Source: Psococerastis gibbosa (lineage: Eukaryota; Arthropoda; Insecta; Psocodea; Psocidae). From it: a stretch of 64,000 nucleotides of DNA. Below, piece after piece: positions 11,886 to 23,999 of the stretch. Every line of letters begins with the position of its first letter. The stretch's first letter is position 1. The notes beneath the pieces are model-generated. The model did not search any database. It saw nothing but the letters and a program-made list of their open reading frames with translations, and was not told the DNA's origin. A program made the translations under genes and the position numbers. Where the stretch lies: contig OZ020489.1 in the NCBI GenBank assembly GCA_963971405.1, positions 44,284,510 to 44,348,509 on the forward strand. The letters run 5' to 3'.

Positions 11886-12219
11886 ATAGTTCAGTATATA
11901 AATTAAGATATCCTCTTCTTTGTGACATTTGCATCATCCCTTCGGTTGGAGCATTTTCAAACCGTTAATAAGATGTTTGATTTCGGGCTGCCAATTTCCT
12001 ACGGGACGTACACTGTTCATAGTAACTAGCTTTAGTAAATCATTGCTTTATTTTTTATTTGTACGTGCATTAAATTGAAATTCCAAGAAGTCACGATTAA
12101 CTTAATTTTTATCTAGACTATTTTCTGTAAATTAAAAAAAAAAAATCTTATTATTACCCGCATTACTTGTATCAAAGTTCCCGATAGACTTGTATTGACG
12201 TAGGTATTATACTATATGT

Positions 12220-12720
12220 ACGGTATATTGACCGAGGCCGAGCTGCAGGCTACCGGCAGGGTCCCCAGGTTGCGGATAGGGGGACGCCCACTAGATGTAG
12301 TGGGTAGTTGCGAATAAGGTTTACCAAATAAGCAATCCCTGACAATGCAGCGGCCAGCTTACCAGGTGTGGGGGGCAGTCGGGGGCAGAAGCCTGACTGT
12401 CCAGAAGCACCCACAGAACCAATGACGAGCTGGTGTCAGGGCGAGTACACGCCGCCCTAAAAGCGTGCTCCACGGGTGGATGTGCCCGTTAGCCTAGTAA
12501 GGCAAGCATCTACGAGAAGGTACTCCGATGTCAAACCAAGGCGTCAGGCCTGGCCAGCCGGCTGAAAAGGTGGCCAATCACTATGCATGGATTGAAACAG
12601 AAGCGAGTATACGGTTAGGGCGTCCCCCTTAGAGGACACCGAAAACCGTATTGCGTGGAAGAAGAAGATCCAAGTCGCCGACCCCTTCGAAGGGATAAGG
12701 CGCGGATAAAACATAAAACA
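12220..12720 (+). mobile_element. Possible 5' region of a non-LTR retrotransposon
   Basis: A sharply bounded GC-rich island in AT-rich surroundings: ACCGGCAGGGTCCCCAGG, GCGGATAGGGGGACGCC, then GTATACGGTTAGGGCGTCC and GTGGAAGAAGAAGATCC. This resembles 5' leaders seen ahead of endonuclease-bearing LINEs, but no endonuclease frame follows. The identification is from memory and weak. Confidence 0.35.
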
Positions 12721-13044
12721 AACGGTATATTAGAAAATAGGCTTATGCATGTCAAACCCAATGTGTCAAATATTCGTTTAGTATTCGATTGAACTACATA
12801 CTGTATATCTACATTCTACCTACGCCATAGTATGTAGATTACTAGGGCTACTGCGAGGTCGATTTGTTGCACATGTCATACAGTCTAAAAATACATTATC
12901 ATAATATAGGCAAATTCAGCGCGCAACCGACTATTCAAAGATTTTAAGAATTCATGACTTTGGCGCCACTAACATTTGCAACCAAATCGTAGCCAATACG
13001 TTTAAATTACTCACGACCGTGCGGTGGATAAAAATATAGTTTTG

Positions 13045-13430
13045 CAAATGTGAGAAGAACTAAATAGAAGGGGGCCCAGATCAGATTTGAAGGACTCCTT
13101 AACACCATATGGTAGGAGGCACCAAATCACAAAATCTAGTTTTCAGCATTTTGCATTTTGCATTTTGCAAATGTATCCGTGAGAAGAACCAAATGTAAGG
13201 GGGCCAGAACAGATTTGAAGGACTCCTTAACACCATTGTAGGAGGCACCATCGAGAGCACCAAGGAAGGCAAGATAATATTATGAGATGCTGAACCTCCT
13301 ACTAACACAAGAGAACGGCCCAGGACAGAGAAGAATGGGGAAGAATTTGGAAAGATTTGCTCTTGTGATAATTTCCAATCTTTGCTAGAAGAGGCATTCG
13401 AATTCGAAGAAGAAGAAGAAGAAGAAGATG
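13045..13430 (+). mobile_element. LINE C-terminal relic with internal tandem duplication
   Basis: The segment GATTTGAAGGACTCCTTAAC plus about 55 flanking bases occurs twice (about 13051-13127 and 13180-13252). Downstream, QDREEWGRIWKDLL can be read, followed by a GAA trinucleotide run. Together with FEGLLNTIVGGTIE this resembles the C-terminal end of CR1/R4-like LINE polymerases. Frames are interrupted. Confidence 0.45.
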
Positions 13431-13789
13431 ATATATTTCTGTCGGTCTTTCTGCTGACTTCTTAGAATACGAGTTGATTCACGACAAAAATAACAAATTC
13501 ATTGTAGGAGTCCACTAGGTCCCCATCATTGCATTCAGCCATTTTCAGACGCCGGCGCCATTACAAATTGCAAGCCTAGGAATACACCTTCTGTGGCAGA
13601 GAAGCCTTAAGAAAAAGTTAGATATTTTTTTAGTTTTCTAGGTAGGCAATTTGGCTTACACAAAATTAGAAAAAAAATAATCTCCCGGCGTGCTTTTTCG
13701 AACCTGAGGAATTAGAATAAGTCGCCGCCTCATAGGACCGCACAGCTCGTCTAACCACTGACCAAAAATTAAAAACCATGAAATACATG

Positions 13790-13995
13790 GTTTCTTCGAT
13801 TTCACCCCGCGTGTTTGGGAATAAACACTGTGTTTCTTCAACTTCACCCGAATGCTTACGCGTTTGGGAATAAACACTGTGTTTTTTCGATTCCAACCCA
13901 ATGCAGGCACATGCTTGCGCGTTGGGGAATAAACATAGCGTTTCTTCAAGTTCCCCGCACGCACGCACGTGCTTGAGTGTTTTGGAATACAAATA
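13790..13995. repeat. Minisatellite, about 55-bp unit, four copies
   Basis: GTTTGGGAATAAACACTGTG starts units at about 13811 and 13862, with diverged starts near 13921 and 13979. Each unit continues TTTCTTC.A.TTC.ACCC and a CGCGT-rich spacer. Unit lengths are about 52-58 bp. Confidence 0.65.
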
Positions 13996-14351
13996 GTATT
14001 TGAGTAACTAACTTCATTGTGTATTTAACAGAGCTCTGTTTACAGGCCGGAAACGTTGAACCTTTCTGAGTCGGCCGGAAGCCCTCTGTTAGACAAATCT
14101 GACCAACCTGTCTCCATACTACCATACAGGCGGTAAGCAGTGTACGCAGCATGGCTATGGTCCACGATATAACCAGTTAAGATCTTGGATTTTAGTATGG
14201 GGATAATCGTAAGTTGACCATGTCCAAGACTAACATGAAACAGTGAAACAGCCTCATTTTATGACCCACTGTTCTCTTAAGAGACAATGGGACACTCCCA
14301 AAGTTTTTTATACAATTCAATTTCACAGGAAATATCGATTGTAGATTAATA

Positions 14352-14610
14352 AATTTAATGTAATAAAGTAGAAGAAGTGTTCCTCTACATTTTTATACAT
14401 ACTATGCACACTAACACCGTAGTAGGGCCGCAGTTTCGGTACTCCTTCGAACTGACATCCTCAATGTCAAGATGAAGAACTGTGGCCAATCGAGGTGTAA
14501 GTCACAGCTACATAATGTACATCAAAATTTAGAGGAACATTTGTTCTACTCTGTGACTTATACTAGCTCTATTATCGATATTTCTTGTGAGTTCGGATAT
14601 TATAAAAAGA
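14352..14610. repeat. Foldback repeat, family D copy
   Basis: AAGTAGAAGAAGTGTTCCTC is inverted as TAGAGGAACATTTGTTCTAC about 170 bp later. The middle has TGACATCCTCAATG and ACTGTGGCCAAT, as in the copy at 595-960. Confidence 0.5.
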
Positions 14611-15004
14611 CGGACTGTGTGGGTTATCGATTGGCTGTTAACTGCTTTACTGGACTGGCTTCTTGCCTGGTCATCTTACAATGGTCTTTGCTACAACTCT
14701 AAGATCCTAACGCACGATTTATGTGTGTATGCAGGAACTGAGCATTTTAAGCAGCTTTTAAATTTAAATATTTATACCTATAGCATCTGAATCAGCTGCA
14801 GATAACCTGTTACTTTGAACTAGGCTCCCATGCGTTTGTGAGGTACTAAGTGGGAGCTTCGTTCAAATTTTGAAAGACGGCAGCGCTGAAGCCACACCCG
14901 CATATCTCTTCTTAAATTTAAGAAAGAAAGAAATAGAGAAAATTACCGCAAGAAAAACCCGATAACGTGCATTAAACAGATTTTATGGAAGAGTGCTAAA
15001 TAAT

Positions 15005-15180
15005 ATCGGCTTCGGTGGCATGGTGCTTGTGTACTTGTGCGTGTATCTACACATCATGTGATCGGAGGCGTGTCGTAACTCAACAAGGCTACTATCCGAG
15101 TGAAGCGACTGAAGAGGTCAATCGGATGTGCCTTCCATAAATTGTTTGTATGCGAATAACACTTTTTTTTTAAAACAAAA
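15005..15180 (+). repeat. SINE-like repeat, family B copy 1
   Basis: GGCTTCGGTGGCATGGTGCT, CTTGTGTACTTGTGCG, GATCGGAGGCGTGTCGTAAC, GCGACTGAAGAGGTCAATCG and AAATTGTTTGTATGCGA occur in fixed order. The same order is found at 21815-22005 and, inverted, at 39100-39275 and 54120-54350. The head has a weak A-box (TGGTAGCGTGC), but no clear B box was found. Confidence 0.55.
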
Positions 15181-15845
15181 AAATTAAAAAGTCGGGTGAA
15201 TTGGCGGCTTTTTGACAAAGATTGCATGCTTTATGGCTGTTTTTATTTCAACTTTCATATCATTTTGAAATCTCTCCCATACGCAACGAAATCAGTTCCT
15301 GCATAGCCTTTTTCGGGGCCATGCAAAAAGCAAAAAATCGTGGGTTAAAATGTCCAATTTTGGAATTCTTACCAGTAGGTCCATCTCACTGAGCCGCTCC
15401 CAAATATTTGGAGGAAACCAAAAGAAAAAAATTGTCGAAAACACCCGGTTTACAAATTTGTAAACAAATTTACAAATTATAGCTCCATTAACATTGGGAT
15501 ATTGAATAATAATAGGGAATAATATCCCCTTTGGGCGGGAAAAAGTCTCATATGGTACTTTATTATCTTATTTATCTATATTTTATTTGTCTATCTTATT
15601 ACCTAATTATCTAGAAACAGGATCAACATATTGCAATAATATTATAAGGTCCGTGTGAAACACATACCTACCAATCAAAATGCTTTCTTCGTGCTTTAAT
15701 TCAAATTAGCCCTAAGTCTTATGCTTTGAGGTAGGTATGTAACGCTGCTGCCGCCGACCCTCCCTGAGGATAAAGGCGATGTAAAAGCAAAAGTAAAAGT
15801 AAGTATGTTAATTGTCAGAAATTGTAATTTTTTCGTTGTTGGTAT

Positions 15846-15986
15846 GGCGCGGTTTCTACATACGTCAATCGTCAACGAAAAATATGGTTTTGACGTGGTA
15901 GCAGAATTTTTAGTATGTCTTTAATGTCTGCTAAACCTTCAATTTCATAATTTTCATTGACGATTGACGTATGCGGAAACCCCGCC
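15846..15986. mobile_element. MITE-2, 141 bp with about 35-bp inverted ends
   Basis: GGCGCGGTTTCTACATACGT then CAATCGTCAACGAAAA is inverted at the right end as TTTTCATTGACGATTGACGT then ATGCGGAAACCCCGCC. TAT flanks both sides. The interior carries TTTTGACGTGGTAGCAGA, shared with the Harbinger-like family at 17636 and with 60808-60895. Confidence 0.6.
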
Positions 15987-17635
15987 TATTGAATTGAATA
16001 GAATGGAAAAGGCAATTTAGGCAAGAAGAAAGCATTTTGTAAGTTTTAGTAAATTCTCGAACCATGTTGAACCTTTTCACAATGTTGGCCTATTGATCAT
16101 GTAATAGTCGGCCTAAACAACACGGTGTTTTAACACGTCGCCTTATGTTTCACCATATGGGATTATTTCGCACCAATAAGCATAGCACAATTATAAGAAA
16201 CAAATAGGCTAACTGTAATTAGTGATAATGTTTTGAGTGGCTCGTAGAAATGGACCCATCGTGAATGGACTTGAGATTTCTGAAATTGGAATCTTTCACT
16301 TATACACAATTACCGTATTTATCAAGGGCCTTTTTTTCGGAAATAATGAGTTACCATTTACCAGATTAATTAAGTTATCGGTACGTACATAGTATATACT
16401 GTATATATATACTGTGTGTATATATAATAGCCTACCTATTATACAGCGAGTGCTCACATACCTGTGGTAAACCCAGAGAAAATATAAATCAAAACAGAAA
16501 AGTAAGTAGAAAACACATACGTAAAACACAATGTATATAATGTTTATTTATTTAGTTTTCTACTTGGATGAAACAAGAGCAAATCGACGTACCCTCCCCC
16601 TCCCCCCCTTCGCGTTTTTTCTAGATAATTTTCACAAGAAAAATCGATCGTAGAACGGTCAAAAATACTTAATAAATAAGCAGAAATGCTCCTCTACATT
16701 TCGATTTATGGCATGCTTTTCGAAAACTTCAATTGGACATATTTCTTACTCTCCTTACTCGGGACTAAGACACCAATCGTTTAATGTTCAAATCAAATTC
16801 AATATTTTATTGTGACCAATCTTGTGTTAAATAGTTAGAACGAGGTACATACCTATATAATAGGTAGCCTACTTTATCATGTTATATCGAAATTCTCAGA
16901 AACATTTCTTCTGTTTGTCTTTCTGATACTTTTGGCAACTCTACGATTGATTTCAAGACATATTCTATTTTTACAATTATAAGCCCCCCCTCCAATTATC
17001 TCTGAATTTATCATGAGTTTATATACAGTTGAATGGTTCATGTCCACAGCTCCATTGGGCATGACTATACAAGACTAAAACATATCCGGCACGGTAACTC
17101 ATATTTGGCGGAAAATGTCCGACGATATAATACAATGATATCTAATAGAATAAGATTGATTGGAAACATACACTGCCTATACGCACTGGTTAATATTTCT
17201 TTTGTTTCTTTTATTTTCAATTATTATGCTGTTTTTTTTTTTTTTTTTGAGAAGCACAACGCTATTATAAAAATATCAAGATTGTCATGTCATTCACGTG
17301 ATGTATATTGTATATTTGTAGTATTAAAATATGGCTTATTGTACAAGAGTATGTAGCTTCTGTATGTTATACTATTGTATTGCTAACTATAAACTAAGTA
17401 GGACTGCTTCATTATCATATTTTAGGTTTTCGTATTATTCAGTAGGTACAGAACTGGAATAGTGCAAAAGATACGGAGTCACATTATCAAGTCAGCAGTA
17501 GGACTGCCAACAATGGTATTCGGCAGATATTATACTCTGGGTATGGGGGTTTACCTGGCCAGTCACCAGATTGCCAGATTGGCCTGGCTATTACTGGCCT
17601 CAAAAATATAAATTATACAATATAAATACACTTAA
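15987..17635. other. No recognised gene; one family D arm
   Basis: AT-rich sequence with a family D repeat arm near 16630-16760. Short frames have no family signature. Confidence 0.45.
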
Positions 17636-18019
17636 GGCGCCCATTCCATTGACCGGCTAGGGCTATTTCCAAAACGGTGACGTGGTAGCAGACACTCAAG
17701 ACTTAGGTACCGTCTCCATCGACCTCGCATTGCAGATTGCAAGTGACATTGACGGTAATGTTTGTTTTTCTTTTTATAGAAATCTATTAAAATGTTTGTA
17801 ATTAACATATCCCATGAAGCCATTTTTTAATTTTAGTTTGTTTGTTTGTGATTTTATTGTATGATCATTGATCAATTTTAACTATGGCATATAGAGGAAA
17901 ATAAACATTTCCGTCAATTCTGCAATGCGAGGTCGATGGAAACGTCACGTAAGTCTTGAGTGTCTGCTACCACGTCACCGTTTTGGAAATAGCCCTAGCC
18001 GGTCAATGAAATGGGCACC
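17636..18019 (-). mobile_element. PIF/Harbinger-like MITE-1, copy 1
   Basis: 384 bp bounded by GGCGCCCATTCC...GGGCACC with arms of about 120 bp. TAA lies on both sides (17633-17635 and 18020-18022), matching the 3-bp TWA duplication of PIF/Harbinger transposons. On the minus strand an ATG opens MASWDMLITNILIDFYKKK and stays open through the arm. The interior between the arms is AT-rich. Orientation is opposite to the other four copies. Confidence 0.7.
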
Positions 18020-18151
18020 TAAATAATTAGATTACTCGTGACTTCGTGGTATTTCATTTTAATAAACAAAAAATAACAAAAACTTAGAGTTTTAGAAAAA
18101 CTTGTTATAACAACCCGAATTAGTAAAACCCAAATAATCGTTAAGAAATTA
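18020..18151. repeat. 132-bp segment identical to 51827-51958
   Basis: The segment from TAAATAATTAGATTACTCG to TCGTTAAGAAATTA appears identical in both places. Here it lies exactly between MITE-1 copy 1 and a (TATTA)n stretch before copy 2. At 51827 it runs into the perfect hairpin. Confidence 0.8.
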
Positions 18152-18166
18152 TATTATATTATATTA

Positions 18167-18549
18167 GGTGCCCATTCCATTGACGGGCTAGGGCTATTTC
18201 CAAAACGGTGACGTGGTAGCAGACATTCAAGACTTAGGTGGCGTTTCCACCGACCTCGCATTGCAGAATTGACGGAAATGTCCATTTTCCTCTATGCCAT
18301 AGTTAAAATTGATCAATGATCATACAGTAAAATCACAAACAAACAAACTAAAAATAAAAAATGGCGTCATGGGATATGTTAAGTACAAACATTTTAATAG
18401 ATTTCTATAAAAAGAAAAATTCTAATTTCCGTCAATGTCACTTGCGTTCTGCAATGCGAGGTCAGTGGAAACGCTACCTAAGTCTTGAATGTCTGCTACC
18501 ACGTCACCGTTTTGGGAAATAGCCCTAGCCGGTCAATGGAATGGGCGCC
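18167..18549 (+). mobile_element. PIF/Harbinger-like MITE-1, copy 2
   Basis: 383 bp, GGTGCCCATTCC...GAATGGGCGCC, flanked by TTA and TAA. The small frame starting at 18361 (MASWDMLSTNILIDFYKKKN) is open for 55 codons, its second half being encoded by the right inverted-repeat arm (SAMRGQWKRYLSLECLLPRH). It lies inverted to copy 1, 147 bp away. Confidence 0.75.
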
Positions 18550-19304
18550 TAAATACACTTAACATAGCGTCGCCCTCTAAGCCTCTAAATCGCCTCTAAG
18601 TCGCCGTTACAAGTCTTTTATCACTTCAGTCTAAACGACAGGTAACTAGCGCTCTGATTGGCTAATAATTACACACAATGAGGTTCTGTAGGGACAGTTT
18701 TGGTCACTAGGTTCGCTGACGACTAACCGATATCCATATTATTCAAAATGGCCACCGTTTGCATGCGAAAACTAAGCTCTTAGTATCTAATTAATTCTTT
18801 TAATATTTTTTATAATATTTTTACTATGCCTGGACCTGATTTCGCTGTATATAATTTAATATATATATTCTCCATGATTTATAGAAAAATATCACTTTAA
18901 AATAATACGTAACTAAAAATCATTTTAAAATAGTATTGAGGCTTATGGAAAAGTCAACGCTTTGATATCATTGCAACTGGTGCTGCCATCTACAAAATGA
19001 CGCCACAAATGAACCCCATTGCGCAGGCCATAGGTATACGCTGGTGCACGTGTATTACCTTTAGACCTGGCTGTTCCCATTGAATCAATATTATGCGCAA
19101 TTGAGGACAATTGTCAGCGTAACATCTAACTATTTTTAAAAGGGATTGGATAGGTTTGAAGACTGTTTGTTTCCAACGCCTGCGTTCAGCATTTCTGTTT
19201 TAAGCAACCCTGTCAGCCTGGCGGGGGGAGTGAGTCTGTTTGTTAACTTGAGGCACCCTAAGGGCAGACTCTTTCGCCTCGGGGGAAATGGGAGTTGACT
19301 GACA
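18550..19304. other. No recognised gene
   Basis: Unique-looking AT-rich sequence. Nothing coding can be supported. Confidence 0.45.
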
Positions 19305-19510
19305 GGGTGGACCTCCTGATTATAGTGGATTCCGATCCACTTGGGGAACATGGTAAAGTCACACGATTAAATCCAGAACTGGACACGCATGTAGGCTGAC
19401 TGGTATAGTCTCAGCGCGTTATCATGTCCCACCATGTTCCCCTGCCAACGCTGTCCACACCACCAAGTTTGCTGCAGTTTGAAACATGCTCTGCTCTCAT
19501 GGTAAGGCTG
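19305..19510. repeat. Dispersed repeat family E, copy 2
   Basis: GTGGACCTCCTGATTATAGT and GGATTCCGATCCACTTGGGG, then CCACCATGTTCCCCTGCCAA, parallel 3845-4015 with about 20-25% divergence by eye. Confidence 0.5.
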
Positions 19511-19937
19511 TTGGAAAACTAAACAACCCACAGCAGACTCAGCAATGGCGATATGGCCCCATGTTGTCAAGTGCAGGGCTTTTGTGGGGCCCCATAGTTC
19601 CACCTTAGCATCAGTTATTCGCAATGAATGAATGAGGAGCCGTGTGGGCAAATTAACGTGTCACCCACACGTCGTCGTGTCATTGTGCAATGCAGCGGAA
19701 TACAGCAGACCCCAAATCAACCAGCAATGCTACTAACTTTAATTGCCGCTAATTTTTGACATAGGTCAGGCTGGTTTAACACAACTGGCTACATCAAAAT
19801 AGTTTAGCCAGCTTCCATGAGTTTGGCAAAAATTAATTTATTCCACTGACAAGAAATTTACGTTATTCCGTCTGAACATCTCACTGGACTGACTGCTTAA
19901 ATCGGGGTCACAGAAGACAATTAATTGGCTGCTTACT

Positions 19938-20070
19938 TAGGGACAGATCTAGCCCATTTTGGGGGGGGGGGGGAGTAGTCATGGGTTCAAATAGAACAAA
20001 CGTATGTGGAATCGATTAAACTGGACCGTAATAAATTAACTTATTTTAAATTTACTATATTGCGGGGCCC
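19938..20070 (+). repeat. Poly-G miniature element of the GGGACGGATCCAGCCC family
   Basis: TAGGGACAGATCTAGCCC, a 14-nt G run, then CGTAATAAATTAACTTA and TTTACTATATTGCGGGG, in the same order as at 3279 and 63204. Confidence 0.45.
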
Positions 20071-21194
20071 TGTGGCCCTGTATCCTTCTATGTGCTTACT
20101 TTACTTTGCTTGCCTGTAGTCCCTTAAGAGTCTCGACCGCTTCAACCATGTTGTTTCGCCGCTCCTCTCTCGACGCTAGTTGCGGACTTTAAGGGCAAAT
20201 GGAGCGACCCAGGTTCCATTTTTTGTTGTTGCGTAAAGTCAATATTTATATGATGCAATATTGGTCGTATATAGCCATATTCGAGGTGTCATCAACAAGA
20301 AAAAGTGGGTGTGTGTACTGTGTACTTATGTTCGCGCGTGAGAAGTTATACTTCTTTGCCATCATTAAAAATAAAAATAATACGTTCGGATTGAACTAAA
20401 ACACATTTGACGTTCAATTGTAATTTTTATCACAAACTTTTCATTAAATTTATTTCTTTATTTTGTAAAAATTAAGTAAGCAGGTTAGCTTAGGTACTAA
20501 TAAATATTTAACAGTAATAATTTAATAATATTTAGTGTTAATAATGATATTAAATACAAATATTTTGATTTATATCAGGAAATAACACGTACGGATAGAA
20601 CTAAAACACAGATACAAAACGGCGAATTCTTTGAACTTTTTCTGTGAAATGCGCGCGCATCCTCAAAATTCACTCTCGATCGTAAAGAAGTATAAATTCA
20701 AAAATATTCCCCTACGATTTGATTTAAAGTATATGACCAGTACCAACACCGGTTGACCACTGAAGTTGTCGGGTCACTGCGTTTTTTTGAAATTTCTAAC
20801 TTACTGTAAACAAATGAAAATACACTTCATCAAGATTATGAAGTTGAGGGAATCTACTGTAGCCTGGATCAGAGACCTCATTCTATAAAAGAATAAACAA
20901 ATTTATTTTCCAATGATTATTTTGTACACAATTGTTCATAGTTTTTATTTTTTTTAATTATTTGGGTGTGTTTCTACAAAATATCAATTCATGTCAGTTA
21001 GTAGTTATGAAGATTCTTCACGCAGGCCGATAAGATTTAACTTCGATGCTACGGAACAACCAACTAAAAGGTAATTTTATAAATATGTAAATGTTATGGA
21101 TAATTGTTAGGAGGGGGGGGGGGGGTGAGGGTAGAGGAATTTTTACTATCCGTCTGAGCCGAGGATATAAAATAGAATAGATCGTGCCAAATCA

Positions 21195-21815
21195 TAAGCA
21201 TATGGCTGGTACCGGTGAAACGCATGGGGAAATGCAGGGCAATGTCAGAGGAAATGACAAAGGTTGGCAAAGGGAAATGACTGAGTTTGTCGGGTTCCAA
21301 CATAAGAAAAAGCAAATGTACCTGTACAATCCAGCATGCAGTGGTGACAACAGTACGTATGTTTCTATGCACTTAATCTGATAATCTTAAGGCTGAGTGC
21401 TCAAAATGTTTTGTAAACAAGAAATTTTGCTGATTTTTTGACGAAAATAATTTATTGCTCATTCCACAGATACAAAGATAACAAAGTAAACAGATAAAAA
21501 GCTCATAAAAAATCCAAGTTATCGCAGAAAGTTTATATTTTTTGAACTGAAATATTATTACCTTAAAAAAATTGGATAAAGAGCCTTACACCCATTTTGT
21601 AGCACAGTTGTAAATCTGTAAGGGAAATTGACAGCTTTCACAGAAAGCTCGTATTTTTTAAGATTTTTTCATCTGTTCCCTTTTATATCTTTGTGGCTGT
21701 GGAACGAGCAATTAATTAATTTTGTCCAAAAAGTACGTTAATTTCTTGTTTACAAAACATTTTGAACACTCAGCCTTAATAGCTTCACTGTGACTGTAGT
21801 TACGAGGTAGTCTGG
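21195..21815. repeat. Dispersed repeat (family F) interrupted by a TTAA element
   Basis: GGTGAAACGCATGGGGAAAT, AATGTCAGAGGAAATGACAA, GGTTCCAACATAA and TGTACAATCCAGCA match 51262-51475 in order. After the insertion at 21391-21775 the match resumes with TAGCTTCACTGTGACTGTAG. Confidence 0.6.
21391..21775. mobile_element. TTAA-targeting MITE (piggyBac-like), 385 bp
   Basis: Ends GGCTGAGTG...CACTCAGCC with imperfect arms of about 105 bp (AAAATGTTTTGTAAACAAGA, then TTGCTCATTCCACAG). TTAA occurs on both sides (21387-21390, 21776-21779). The related copy at 51262-51475 has a single TTTA at this point, so it is the unoccupied site. TTAA duplication is the hallmark of piggyBac. No transposase is present, so the superfamily is inferred. 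Confidence 0.7.
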
Positions 21816-22005
21816 TTCGGTGGCAAGTTGGTAGCGTGCTTGTACTTGTGCCAGTCTCTACACACCATGCGATCAGAGACGTGTCGTAACTCGACACAAG
21901 GACCTAATAGGTTACTTAGGGAGGCGACTGAAGAGGATAATACATCATGCAACCATTATAATAATAAATAACAATAATAAAAATTCTTTATTTAAAAAAA
22001 AATAC
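21815..22005 (+). repeat. SINE-like repeat, family B copy 2
   Basis: GGTTCGGTGGCAAGTTGGTA, GCGTGCTTGTACTTGTG, GATCAGAGACGTGTCGTAAC and GGCGACTGAAGAGGATAAT, followed by an AT-rich (AATAA)n tail. Confidence 0.55.
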
Positions 22006-22077
22006 AATTATTTTACAAAATACAATTAGGGCTCACATGCCTTCATAGAGGAATTTTTTGTATGCGATTAACCCCTT

Positions 22078-22445
22078 TTGCTTTCATATTTATATATACG
22101 TGGTATAGGGAAAGCTTCGTGATGGTCGAAATTTTTGATTTCGGGATTTCAGTGGATTTACACGTTTTGAGGTCCCAGAAACCCCAAAAAGTGGTTTTAC
22201 GAAATTTCTGTCTGTCAATTTGCGGACGAACTATACTCGGTGGATTTTGATTAAATTTCGCGAATAGGTTAATAAAAATCATAGGCTACCTCGGGGTATT
22301 TTTTTATATTTTAGGGGGTTTTAAACTAAAAAAACCTCTTAACAAAATTATTTCTCAAAAACGGCTCCAACGATTTTCTGTAATTTCACATATGTTGTAG
22401 CTGTCGTTAGTGTAAACAAGATAAAACAAGCCTGATAGTTTCCTT
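22078..22445 (+). repeat. Dispersed element family G (GGAAAGCTT..GTGATGGTCGAAA)
   Basis: TGCTTTCATATTTATATATA, GGGAAAGCTTCGTGATGGTC, GGATTTACACGTTTTGAGGT, TCTGTCTGTC and AAACGGCTCCAACGATTT occur in the order seen at 54603-55000 and, on the minus strand, at 62745-62945. Non-coding. Confidence 0.6.
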
Positions 22446-22879
22446 AAAAAATAAAAATGACTCAATTTTGAAGAAAAATGACTAAAAAATAATCTTTCTG
22501 TGGAACGCTTCTCTCGATGCTTTCTAACTTCAGGTATGTTTTAAGTGTTAAAATTAAGTTCAAAAGCTGTGTCGAATCGGTGTTAGGCCAGCAGGATGAC
22601 TATCCGAGGCTCAGTCAATCATCATAATCGGGTGGTTCTCACTATAAACCTAATACAGCTATTATTAAGCTATTAAGATTGCCACTCGGCACCCAACTCA
22701 GGCATTTCATAGATTACCGTTGTTGTGACCCTATCAAGTGTGAAGTTGTGCAGACTTCTGCACCTCCGATTCTGTTGCTAAATTGTATTGTTTACAGTTT
22801 CAGATTGTTTTTATTGTGACATTTCTCCTTGCGCTTCTCCTGTCGGCTATACTTAGCTTACGGTCAGTTGCGATATTCG

Positions 22880-22990
22880 ATTTCCGTTGGTGTTAACTAC
22901 GACCACATCATATCCTGTATCAAAATGTAGAAGAACATTTCTTTTAATAGGTGTGACATTTTTTTATAGCTCTGCTATTGGTATTTCATG
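22880..22990. repeat. Family D arm
   Basis: GGTGTTAACTACGACCACAT, AAATGTAGAAGAACATTTCT and TTTTTATAGCTCTGCTATTG match the family D arms at 600-655 and 14540-14590. Confidence 0.4.
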
Positions 22991-23381
22991 GGGGTATTGG
23001 ATTTTTTCAAAAACTTGTAGGGGGGGGGGTGTCCGGTTTGCTTACAAGCCCCTAATTTATTGTATTCGTTGTAAGGTCGTCAAAGGCGCCTAAAGCGGAC
23101 GCCGACCCTAATGAAGTTACTGTAAAAAATCTTCATTTCGGATTCCAGCGCTGGGTGAGTAAAACAAAAATAATAATAATGCTGGTAATATACTCTTGGA
23201 TAATAATAATTAAAGCTGTTGTAACGATTTCAAAAATGAATAATTGTGTTTCCCAGCTCTAAATTAACAATTTCTTTGTATATTGTACCTTCTTTTTAAG
23301 TTATGTTTAACTTGGCAACTAAAATGAATTTATAGGCCTACAATTCTATAACAGGTCAAAGACAACCACCTATACCTACTA

Positions 23382-23521
23382 CCCGACCACGATAGGATGG
23401 CTCTTGGAACACTTATAAAAGTCGAATAAACTCGGTGTTCCGCTTATGCTACATGCTATATGCTTATGCTTAAATTTTCGAATAAACAAAGTGTTCCAAG
23501 TGTCATCCTATCGTGGTCGGG
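23382..23521. mobile_element. Foldback/MITE, 140 bp
   Basis: CCCGACCACGATAGGATGGC then CTTGGAACAC is inverted at the right end as GTGTTCCAAGTGTCATCCTA then TCGTGGTCGGG. A (TC)GAATAAAC phrase is repeated inside. It abuts a SINE at 23535. Confidence 0.65.
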
Positions 23522-23534
23522 TTGTATATACTGT

Positions 23535-23690
23535 CAGGACATGTAGAGTAATGGTACAGACTCCGACATTCACCCGAAAGGTTGTTGGTTCGAGTCCCCC
23601 ACTTTCCCACATTGTCTGGCCATGCATTCGGAGGGCATGTAAAGCAGGCGGTCCCGGGTCTTCCTAGTTGAGTGTACAAAATAAGTCAAT
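23535..23690 (+). repeat. tRNA-derived SINE, family C copy 1
   Basis: TGTCAGGAC, then TTCACCCGAAAGGTTGTTGG, TTCGAGTCCC (B box), TCTGGCCATGC, TTCGGAGGGCATGTAAA and GCAGGCGGTCCCGGG, followed by TTAGTTGAGTGT-like and AT-rich tail. A second copy is at 27895-28100. Confidence 0.6.
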
Positions 23691-23999
23691 ATTAATTTAT
23701 TAATTTATATAACAGTATTTATTAAGGATTTATTAATGTCAATGTAAGTTCACCAAAATTGTTATCATTTCCTTCTAACTTTTATATGGTATGTCCCGAA
23801 AACCTCACACTGGCATGGGAGCCCTAATTTTGTATTTTGATATTCTTTGGAATAGTAAGAAATTATTTATTAGGCCATTTTATCTGTATTTAATTTTATC
23901 ATTTTTATATTATCTCCATGTTTTCCCTGGGCCTAACACTAATGACAGTTAAATTTTATGTTTCCCCCCCCCCCCTTTCAATCGTTTGGTTTCTTTCTT

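Noticed and set aside
13400-13430. GAA repeat and other simple runs as CRISPR-like or regulatory arrays
   Set aside because: Eukaryotic context; the trinucleotide run is a LINE-tail microsatellite and no spaced direct repeats exist.
13656-14152. Overlapping minus-strand frames of about 70-108 codons
   Set aside because: They run through the minisatellite at 13790-13995. The repeated peptide phrases simply follow the DNA repeat.
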